From an uncultured Actinomycetes bacterium (lineage in GTDB: Bacteria > Actinomycetota > Actinomycetes > Nanopelagicales > Nanopelagicaceae), in contig CAIYQS010000043.1 in the NCBI GenBank assembly GCA_903928395.1, positions 1 to 7,392 on the forward strand: 7,392 nt of DNA. Reading direction: 5' to 3'. Each line of letters starts with the position of its first letter. Position 1 is the first letter of the stretch. Positions 1 to 6,400 of the stretch are shown here, piece by piece. The position numbers and the translations under genes are program-made. The notes beneath the pieces were generated by a model. That model saw only the letters and a list, made by a program, of their open reading frames with translations, had not been told where the DNA came from and searched no databases.

Positions 1-202
1 ACCAATTTTCAAACTCATTTTTTTGCTGGATGGCCATCTCAAAAGTGCGGGGCTCTCCATCATGATAGATACGAATCATCATTTTCAGTATGGGGAAACC
101 AGCAGGAACCCGCACTTTGAACTCCACTAACTCACCCAATGAAGGTGAGCTAGTGCTGAGATATAAATCGCTTCCGTCGTGGTGCGGTTCAAAAATATTC
201 AA
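1..202 (-). CDS. GH13 family alpha-glycosidase, N-terminal fragment (5' end of gene)
   Basis: Reading leftwards from 202, the frame is open to the window edge and gives 67 residues beginning (M)NIFEPHHDGSDLYLS, followed by SLGELVEFKVRVP and later RIYHDGEPRTFEM. The PHHDGS-LY-S / LG--V--KVRVP pattern is the N-terminal beta-sandwich of actinobacterial GH13 alpha-glycosidases (maltodextrin glucosidase-like enzymes), which hydrolyse alpha-glucans in the cytoplasm. The catalytic barrel would lie outside the window. I chose the TTG at 202-200 because GGAG (212-209) sits 6 nt upstream and family members begin only a few residues before PHHDGS. A GTG at 214-212 would add four residues. The gene follows citA on the same strand after 69 bp with no terminator visible between them, so readthrough from citA is possible. 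The family is clear; the exact substrate cannot be judged from this fragment. Confidence 0.85.
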   Translation of the reverse strand, partial: MNIFEPHHDGSDLYLSTSSPSLGELVEFKVRVPAGFPILKMMIRIYHDGEPRTFEMAIQQKNEFENW

Positions 203-208
203 TGATCG

Positions 209-212
209 CTCC
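209..212 (-). promoter_or_regulatory. Ribosome binding site deciding the TTG start of the GH13 gene
   Basis: On the minus strand GGAG is followed by CGATCA and then TTG, a 6-nt spacing. The competing in-frame GTG overlaps this GGAG and has only a distant GGA upstream, so TTG is the better start. Confidence 0.55.
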
Positions 213-271
213 ACATCAATACATGATCCAGAATGTAAATCTAACCTAGTTACACAACCTAGCCAGCATAC

Positions 272-1387
272 TTAGTTGTGAAGTTGATGGACGGTTTCGT
301 CCCAGCCCTTGACCTCTTTTGGACTACGTGGGCCGGGTCCTACATATCTAGCCGAAGGACGGATCAAGCGACCAGTGCGCTTTTGCTCCAGAATATGAGC
401 AGACCACCCAGCAGTTCGAGCTGCCGTGAACATTGACGTGAAGAGTGGAGCGGGAACCTCAGCAAAATCAAGAACTATGGCAGCCCAGAATTCCACATTG
501 GTTTCTAGGACGCGTTCTGGATGCCGTTCGTGCAATTCAGCGAGCGCAGCTTTTTCAAGTTCAAGCGCGACTTCATAACGCGGAGCACCTAACTCTTTTG
601 CGGTGCGACGGAGCGTACGAGCGCGTGGATCTTCGGCGCGATAAACACGATGCCCAAATCCCATCAACCGTTCCCCACGATCCATGACACCCTTTACATA
701 GGCGCGGGCGTCGCCGATCTTCTCGACTCCTTCAATCATCGTTAGTACTCGGGCCGGTGCTCCACCGTGGAGCGGACCTGACATTGCTCCTATTGCACCT
801 GATAACGATGCAGCAACATCCGCACCGGTTGATGCGATAACGCGCGCGGTAAATGTTGAAGCATTCATCCCATGTTCTGCCGCCGAGACAAAATATGCAT
901 CGATTGCGCGAACATGAAGTGGATCTGGCTCTCCGCGCCAACGAATCATCATCCGTTCCACAACGGTATGAGCTTTATCAATTTCTGATTCAGGAACAAC
1001 TGGTTGAATTATTCCTCGAGCTGATTGCGCAACATATGAAAGGACCATTACTGAGGCGCGTGCCAAATTAGAACGAGCTTCTTCATCTGTTATATCAAGC
1101 AATGGTTTTAATCCCCAGGCAGGCGCCAACATTGCGATCGCTGACTGAACGTCTACTCGAACATCGCCAGAGTGAACTGGGAGCGGAAATCTTTCGGCTG
1201 GCGGGAGTCCGGGGTTGAATTCATCATCGACTAAAAGTCCCCAGACATTTCCAAATGTCACACGTCCAACTAAGTCTTCAATATCAACACCGCGATAGCG
1301 CAGTGCACTTCCCTCTTTGTCAGGTTCTGCAATCGTCGACTCGAAGGCAATAACACCCTCTAGGCCAGGCTTGAAATCATCGCTCAC
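272..1387 (-). CDS. citA: Citrate synthase 2 (CitA type)
   Basis: A complete 371-residue citrate synthase. The family condenses oxaloacetate and acetyl-CoA to citrate, the entry step of the cytoplasmic TCA cycle. Active-site blocks occur in the expected order: EHGMNAST (His172), GPLHGGA (His207), GFGHRVYR (His246), then TNVEFWAA near 297-303, and RTAGWSAHILEQKR with GRLIRPSARYVGPG toward the C-terminus. Where E. coli GltA has its catalytic Asp in NVDFYS, this protein has Glu299. From memory, NVE(F/Y)WAA is normal for the actinobacterial citrate synthase 2 branch, so it is probably not a defect. Length matches that branch and is shorter than GltA-type enzymes of about 430 residues. The start is GTG (1387-1385), with GGAGGG 8 nt upstream. 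The gene is divergent from pdxH, an arrangement I also recall from Streptomyces. A 2-methylcitrate synthase activity cannot be excluded from sequence alone. Confidence 0.93.
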   Translation of the reverse strand: MSDDFKPGLEGVIAFESTIAEPDKEGSALRYRGVDIEDLVGRVTFGNVWGLLVDDEFNPGLPPAERFPLPVHSGDVRVDVQSAIAMLAPAWGLKPLLDITDEEARSNLARASVMVLSYVAQSARGIIQPVVPESEIDKAHTVVERMMIRWRGEPDPLHVRAIDAYFVSAAEHGMNASTFTARVIASTGADVAASLSGAIGAMSGPLHGGAPARVLTMIEGVEKIGDARAYVKGVMDRGERLMGFGHRVYRAEDPRARTLRRTAKELGAPRYEVALELEKAALAELHERHPERVLETNVEFWAAIVLDFAEVPAPLFTSMFTAARTAGWSAHILEQKRTGRLIRPSARYVGPGPRSPKEVKGWDETVHQLHN

Positions 1388-1395
1388 GAAAAATT

Positions 1396-1401
1396 CCCTC
1401 C
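1396..1401 (-). promoter_or_regulatory. Ribosome binding site of citA
   Basis: GGAGGG on the minus strand, 8 nt before the GTG start at 1387. This is a strong Shine-Dalgarno sequence and it fixes the non-ATG start. Confidence 0.75.
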
Positions 1402-1416
1402 ACGTTAGATGCGCCT

Positions 1417-1445
1417 ATTCTCGCGCTAGAAAGGTCCGCTCACAA
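1417..1445 (-). promoter_or_regulatory. Candidate promoter of citA
   Basis: On the minus strand TTGTGA (1445-1440) resembles the -35 box, 4 of 6 to TTGACA. It is followed after exactly 17 bp by GAGAAT (1422-1417), 4 of 6 to TATAAT. Transcription would start about 7 bp further on, leaving a leader of roughly 20-25 nt that contains the GGAGGG ribosome site. Position and spacing fit a housekeeping promoter, but the boxes are only moderate matches. Confidence 0.45.
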
Positions 1446-1455
1446 ACCCCAGAGC

Positions 1456-1463
1456 CATAAATA
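1456..1463 (+). promoter_or_regulatory. Weak -10-like element before pdxH
   Basis: CATAAATA is the only AT-rich -10-like stretch upstream of pdxH. CATAAA matches TATAAT at 4 of 6 positions. A transcript starting about 7 bp downstream would have a leader of under about 12 nt before the GTG at 1479. No good -35 box is visible at the expected distance. No Shine-Dalgarno sequence precedes the GTG at 1479 or the ATG at 1497, so a short-leader or leaderless message is possible, as is common in actinobacteria. Confidence 0.25.
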
Positions 1464-1478
1464 GCCGAAAAATCGAAA

Positions 1479-2174
1479 GTGACGTTAGATACACCTATGG
1501 ATATAAGTAAGAGCCCTGATGACGGAGTCAATCGCGATCAAATCAGGGCTATGCGCCGTTCTTACGGCGAAAAAGGACTATCGGAAGCCGAGGTCTCGCC
1601 TAATCCACTGATTCAATTCCAAAGTTGGCTCGGAGAGGCCGCTCGGAATCCGATTATTGTTGAACCAAATGCCATGGTGCTTTCAACCATGGATTCATAC
1701 GGTCCTCAGTCTCGGACAGTGCTATTAAAAGATGTCTCAGAGGCTGGTCTCTCCTTTTTTACCAACTATGAATCAAACAAAGCCAAAGCGATCGAATTTA
1801 ACCCCCAGGTATCGCTACTTTTTCCTTGGTACGCCATGGAGCGACAGGTCATTATCCGCGGGCATGCAAGCAAGATTGGAACCGAAGCAAGCGCTGAGTA
1901 TTTCGCCACTCGCCCTTGGAGCAGCCAAATAGGAGCTTGGGCCAGTTCCCAATCGAGAGACCTAGAATCTCGAGTGGTTTTGGAAAATCGATATGAGGAA
2001 CTCGCTCGAAGATACCCCGAAGGAACAGCAGTGCCGATCCCACCCCATTGGGGTGGATACATGGTCGTTCCCCATTCCATGGAATTTTGGCAGGGGCGGT
2101 ATTCGAGATTGCACGATCGTTTGATTTACACCACATCTCCCGCTGGATGGCAACTTTCGCGATTGCATCCGTAG
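1479..2174 (+). CDS. pdxH: Pyridoxamine/pyridoxine 5'-phosphate oxidase
   Basis: A complete FMN-dependent oxidase of 231 residues. The family converts pyridoxine 5'-phosphate and pyridoxamine 5'-phosphate to pyridoxal 5'-phosphate (PLP) in the cytoplasm, using oxygen. Visible family blocks are IRAMRRSYG (22-30), the FMN-binding RTVLLKD (79-85) and FFTNYESNKAKAI (93-105), RQVIIRGHASKI (122-133), YFATRPWSSQIGAWAS (141-156), and the C-terminal PPHWGGY with EFWQGRYSRLHDR (202-214), whose Arg and His contact the substrate phosphate and ring in known structures. The C-terminus WQLSRLHP is the usual end. The start is uncertain: GTG at 1479 and ATG at 1497 are both in frame and neither has a clear ribosome site. 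Only non-conserved residues differ between them. serC follows after 20 bp, and SerC needs the PLP made here, so the two are likely co-transcribed. Confidence 0.95.
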   Translation: MTLDTPMDISKSPDDGVNRDQIRAMRRSYGEKGLSEAEVSPNPLIQFQSWLGEAARNPIIVEPNAMVLSTMDSYGPQSRTVLLKDVSEAGLSFFTNYESNKAKAIEFNPQVSLLFPWYAMERQVIIRGHASKIGTEASAEYFATRPWSSQIGAWASSQSRDLESRVVLENRYEELARRYPEGTAVPIPPHWGGYMVVPHSMEFWQGRYSRLHDRLIYTTSPAGWQLSRLHP

Positions 2175-2183
2175 GAATGCTTT

Positions 2184-2187
2184 AGGG
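2184..2187 (+). promoter_or_regulatory. Ribosome binding site deciding the serC start
   Basis: AGGG lies 7 nt before the ATG at 2195 but only 1 nt before an in-frame TTG at 2189, so ATG 2195 is the start. Confidence 0.6.
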
Positions 2188-2194
2188 TTTGCCC

Positions 2195-3316
2195 ATGAGC
2201 GATATTCAGATACCAACAAATCTCAAACCACGCGATGGTCGTTTTGGTTGCGGGCCCTCAAAAATCAGAGACGAGGCGATCGGAGCTTTAGCCGCAAATA
2301 ATGCGCTCCTTTTAGGCACATCCCATCGACAATCCCCTGTTAAGAATCTGGTGAAAGAGGTCAGAAGCGGAATCGCTCAACTCTTTACGCTCCCCCAGGG
2401 TTATGAGGTCATTCTTGGAAACGGTGGATCCACAGCATTTTGGGATATAGCGACGTTCAATCTCATTGAAAAGAAATCCCAGCACCTAGTGTTTGGTGAG
2501 TTTTCTTCTAAATTTGCCGCGGCATCAAAGGAAGCACCATTTTTAGATGAGCCCTCAATAATAAAATCCGAACCAGGGACTCACCCTTTCGCGAAGCCAG
2601 AAGCAGGGATCGACGTTTACGCCTTCACGCACAACGAAACGAGTACTGGAGTTTCAGCACCCGTTGTTCGTCCCACAGGTACCGAGGGAGCTCTGGTTCT
2701 AGTAGATGCAACAAGCGGTGCCGGTGGACTCGATGTCGACCTCAACGAGTGCGATGTTTATTATTTTGCTCCGCAGAAATCATTTTCCTCTGATGGCGGA
2801 CTTTGGATTGCAATTATGAGCCCAGAAGCTTTAGCCAGAGTCGAAAAAATTAAGGCATCAGGTCGATGGATCCCAGCATTTCTTGATCTGAGTATTGCCA
2901 TTGAAAATTCTCGTCTTGAACAGACGTATAACACTCCCGCGCTCACGACACTATTTTTACTCAATGAACAAATCAAGTGGATGAATTCGAGTGGTGGGCT
3001 TTCCTTCGCAGCTGGCCGTAGTGCTCAGTCTGCGGAACACCTATATTCATGGGCAGAAGAAACTGCCTACACCGCCCCGTTTGTTGAAGATCCAGCTGCC
3101 CGTTCAAAAGTTGTTGGCACCATCAATTTCGATGAATCGATTGATGCCATGGCCGTTGCCAAGGTACTTCGCGCGAACGGAATTGTTGACACCGAGCCTT
3201 ACCGGAAACTGGGCAAGAACCAGTTGCGCATCGCCATGTTCCCTGCAATAGACCCGGAGGATGTACGAGCTCTCACCCAATGTATTGCCTACGTCGTGGA
3301 GCACCTGGTCCCATGA
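2195..3316 (+). CDS. serC: Phosphoserine aminotransferase, actinobacterial type
   Basis: A complete PLP-dependent class V-fold aminotransferase of 373 residues. The family interconverts 3-phosphohydroxypyruvate plus glutamate with phosphoserine plus 2-oxoglutarate, the second step of serine synthesis. In organisms with the DXP-dependent vitamin B6 route it also acts on the phosphohydroxythreonine precursor. Blocks seen: KPRDGRFGCGPSK (11-23), GTSHRQSPVKNLV (41-53), LGNGGSTAFWD (74-84), HNETSTG (146-152), DATSGAGG (171-178, containing the Asp that binds the PLP pyridine nitrogen), FAPQKSFSSDGG with the Schiff-base Lys195, TYNTPA (244-249), and VDTEPYRKLGKNQLRIAMFP near the C-terminus. These closely match what I recall of mycobacterial SerC. 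The start is ATG 2195, not the TTG at 2189. It lies 20 bp after pdxH and overlaps the next small ORF by ATGA. Confidence 0.95.
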   Translation: MSDIQIPTNLKPRDGRFGCGPSKIRDEAIGALAANNALLLGTSHRQSPVKNLVKEVRSGIAQLFTLPQGYEVILGNGGSTAFWDIATFNLIEKKSQHLVFGEFSSKFAAASKEAPFLDEPSIIKSEPGTHPFAKPEAGIDVYAFTHNETSTGVSAPVVRPTGTEGALVLVDATSGAGGLDVDLNECDVYYFAPQKSFSSDGGLWIAIMSPEALARVEKIKASGRWIPAFLDLSIAIENSRLEQTYNTPALTTLFLLNEQIKWMNSSGGLSFAAGRSAQSAEHLYSWAEETAYTAPFVEDPAARSKVVGTINFDESIDAMAVAKVLRANGIVDTEPYRKLGKNQLRIAMFPAIDPEDVRALTQCIAYVVEHLVP

Positions 3317-3408
3317 TGAGTGCAAAGTTACGACGAAAAGTCACAATAGGTGTACTTATCTTATTGTTTCTTTTAGCAGTACTTGGAAGTGTAGGAGTAC
3401 TTAAGTAG
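3313..3408 (+). CDS. Small single-span membrane protein (31 aa), coupled to serC
   Basis: The first ATG overlaps the serC stop as ATGA (3313-3316), and a second ATG follows directly. The peptide is MMSAKLRRKV followed by a hydrophobic stretch at about residues 10-30 (TIGVLILLFLLAVLGSVGVL), then a final Lys and TAG. The basic LRRK before one transmembrane segment predicts the N-terminus inside the cell. GGAG at 3298-3301, within serC, lies 11 nt upstream of the first ATG. Together with the 4-nt overlap this suggests translation coupled to serC. The terminator begins 17 bp after the stop, so this is the last gene of the pdxH-serC unit. I do not recognise a family. It is too short for many gene callers, and chance cannot be fully excluded, but overlap, charge pattern and position all point to a real gene. 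Confidence 0.6.
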   Translation: MMSAKLRRKVTIGVLILLFLLAVLGSVGVLK

Positions 3409-3425
3409 TTTGATTGATTGATCTT

Positions 3426-3473
3426 AAAAAACACTGGCCCACGTGAATTATCCACGTGGGCCAGTGTTTTTTT
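3426..3473. terminator. Strong bidirectional intrinsic terminator
   Basis: A perfect inverted repeat. The core arms ACACTGGCCCACGTG (3431-3445) and CACGTGGGCCAGTGT (3453-3467) pair over 15 bp around the 7-nt loop AATTATC. The flanking A-run (3426-3431) and T-run (3467-3473) extend the stem by up to 5 A-T pairs. On the plus strand it ends the pdxH-serC-small ORF transcript with a U-tract. On the minus strand it ends the large repeat-protein transcript, whose stop codon lies 7 bp away (3480-3482). The symmetric A/T flanks make it suited to convergent genes. Confidence 0.93.
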
Positions 3474-3479
3474 AGTACT

Positions 3480-6400
3480 TTAAGGCTTACCCAATATCTC
3501 AGATCGACGATTCTGTGCGAAGGCAGCTTGGGTCTTTGCTGGATTTAATGGATTGGCAGGACCAAAGAACTTGTATTTAATTACAAGCTTTGGAAGTAGC
3601 TTATGTAGGTATGCAATCACTTTTACTGCACGGAACTTTGAAAGGGTCTGGTTGTTTACGCCTGTCTGAATATCTGTATAGCCATAGATCCAGATTTCTT
3701 TATAGTTATTTGCAATCTGCGTTTTAGCAACTGCGTCAAGTTTGGCGCGATTTGCAGCATTCAAATCACTCACATTGAGGTCATAGTAAATATTCGAAAG
3801 TTCAACTAAACCACTGGCTGGCTTGCTTAGAACCTGAAGTCCAACCGCGGCGGTACGGAATTTGCCGTCGTATGCGGTTCCTTCTACCTGCATTACGTGG
3901 TACCCGAGCTTCACTTTAGCCGAAACCGGGAAGTGAGCTGCAAACGTTCCGTCAGGTTGAACAGTGGCCTGACCCAAGAAAATTCTGGTCGAGTACAAAT
4001 AAACTCGAGCAATGGTTCCTGGCATGAAGCCATCACCACTTGTAGTCGCATTGACACCACGGATCAAATAAACCTGAATCTTGGTTGGTAATTTAATTCC
4101 GTATACGGACTTCTTATCACTTGCGATCTTGATCTGCCACTTTGCCGCAGTAAGTTGAACTCCAGAGCCACCGTTCAGCAAGGAGAGAATGACTGGATCA
4201 TTCACGCCTGACTCGGTTGCACTAACTCCATCGGTACCTTCTTTAACGATTGGTCCCTGGTCGGATCCCGGTCCGGGTGTTCCGTTGGTGTTGATTGCAA
4301 AAGTAGCCGTGATCGTATGATCTGCCTTAATATTTGTAAAGTCATACGAACTTACTGCGCCAACGCTAACTCCATCTACCAATACATCGGCGACGTGGTA
4401 GTTGACATCAGCTGTGATAGATACGCCTAGGGTATCGCCATCATTTACGACTCTAGCTCCAAGGGGTTGGACTGTTCCGTTTGGCCCACTGCTTGTGATG
4501 ATCGTATGCGTAACTGGAACTACCAAGTCTTGGGCGAAGTTGGCGCTGTAAGTATGATCCGCAAGGACATTTGAATCCGTACGAGAAGCGCTAGTTGTTC
4601 CATCGCTCCAAGTTGTGAAGTGGTATCCAGCCGATGCAATTGCAGTCACGGAAGTGCCTGAACCACCAGGCAAGATATCTTGGGTCGTTGCCCCTGAAAT
4701 AGATCCATGCCCATTTGCAACATAATTGAGGGTGAATGTTGTGTCATTAGTTGGAGGTTGAACGCCGTTTGGAGCGAATGAAGCCGTAACCGAAATATTG
4801 CCTGAGACATTCAACTCTGTACGAGTAGCAGTTGTAACGCCATCCGACCAGGAGACAAAGTGGAAACCACTATTAGGGACGGCCGTCACTGAAGTTCCAT
4901 TTCCGCCAGCGCTCACGGATTGAGAAGCTACTCCTGTGACAACTCCATTACTGCCAGCAGAATAATTCAATGTGAAAATTGATGGAGGATTCGCGGCGAA
5001 AGTGGCAATAACTGACAGGTTGGCGTTTACATTCAAGTCAGTGCGGCTGGCAGAGATGCCGCCGTCGGACCAAGAAACGAAGTGGAAGCCAGCGGACGGA
5101 ATAGCAGTCACTGTCGAACCATTGGCCCCAGAGTTCACTGTTTGAGGTGTTGTCCCACTAACGGTTCCACCAGCGCCAGCAGCATAAGCCAAAGTGAAGG
5201 CGGTTATTGGGTTAGCAGCGAAGGTGGCTATGACCGAGTGGTTTGTAGTTACATTTTGCTCGGTTCGAGTTGCCGTCAATACTCCGTCTGACCAGGACAC
5301 GAAGTGGAACCCAGCATTTGGAATTGCTGTGACTGAGGTGCCATTGGCGCCTGAGGCCACCGATTGAGGAGTTGTTCCACTGATCGTTCCACCGGCACCA
5401 GCGTTATAAACCAATGTGAAGGTACTTGGTGGAGGTGGTGGAGGTGGAGGGTTAGCAGCGAAGGAAGCAGTGACTGAAAGGTTTGCGGTCACGTTTAGAT
5501 CAGTACGGGAAGCATTGGTGTTTCCATCAGACCAAGAAGTGAAGTGGAACCCGCTATTGGCAACCGCACTAACTGCACTTCCGTCTGCACCAGAGTTCAC
5601 AGTTTGTGGTGAAACTCCAGATATTGATCCGCCGGAAGCAGCTGCATAAGTCAATGTGAAGGCAATAACTGGGTTCGCAGCGAACGTGGCGCTAATGGTG
5701 TGATTGGCCGTAATCGCCGTAAAGTTGTAATTGCCCACTGCGCCTACTGATACTCCATCTACAAGTACATCAGCAATGTGGTAGTTGGCTGCAGGAGTTA
5801 TCGTGAAGCTTGGCGTGGCGCTGTAAGGCTCGCTGTTTGATCCAGCAGGAGTGACAGATCCGTTGCTTCCGCTTGAAGCTGCGACGGTATAAATGAGAGG
5901 CGTGAAGTTAGCTCTGACTGAGATGTCATGACCAAGTGAGCCCGCTGGATCATAAGGCCATTCGGTATCGTTTCGAGTTGCCGTGAGAACACCATCGCTC
6001 CAACCATTGAAAACATATCCAGGATTTGCGATGGCTGTCACATCGGTCGCAGTATCACCGAATGTATCAACGACTTGAGAAGCAAATCCAGAAATTGAAC
6101 CACCGGTGCCTGCTGAGTAGTTAAAGACGAATGCTCCCCCACCGCCGCTGTTATCACTGGCAAAATTGGCAGTTACAGAGAGATTTGATGTCACATTCAT
6201 ATCGGTACGGGAAGCGTTGGTATTGCCGTCAGACCAAGAGGCAAATACAAATCCACTGTTAGGTACGGCGGTCACTGTAGTGCCATCTGCACCTGAGTTG
6301 ACGGTCTGTGGAGTCGTACCAGCAATCGACCCGTTAGCAGCAGCCGTATAGGTCAAGGTGTAAGTGGTTATTGGGTTAGCGGCAAAGTTAGCTGTAACTG

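Larger units (their letters stand above)
1401..1498. repeat. Imperfect 18-bp direct repeat flanking the divergent start regions
   Basis: Copy 1 (1401-1418) and copy 2 (1481-1498) share 15 of 18 bases, around the core ACGTTAGAT-C-CCTAT, and lie exactly 80 bp apart in the same orientation. Copy 1 covers the citA leader and touches its candidate -10 box. Copy 2 covers the first codons of pdxH, ending just inside the alternative ATG at 1497. This placement would suit an operator pair acting on both genes, or a local duplication. The function is not shown by sequence. Confidence 0.4.

Noticed and set aside
241..268. Paired CCTAG segments between citA and the GH13 gene as a terminator
   Set aside because: They are mainly direct repeats. 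The possible hairpin is only about six A/T-rich pairs with a bulge and has no T-run.
90..275. 61-residue plus-strand frame at the left edge
   Set aside because: It is antisense to the GH13 gene, which has a clear family motif. The plus-strand frame has none.
1674..1690. CCATGG copies forming a small inverted repeat inside pdxH
   Set aside because: Short, within coding sequence, and not near any boundary. It is not distinguishable from chance.
2040..2056. Perfect inverted repeat CCACCCCA-T-TGGGGTGG
   Set aside because: It encodes the conserved PPHWGGY motif of PdxH. A 1-nt centre cannot form a hairpin loop without opening pairs, so coincidence is the better explanation.
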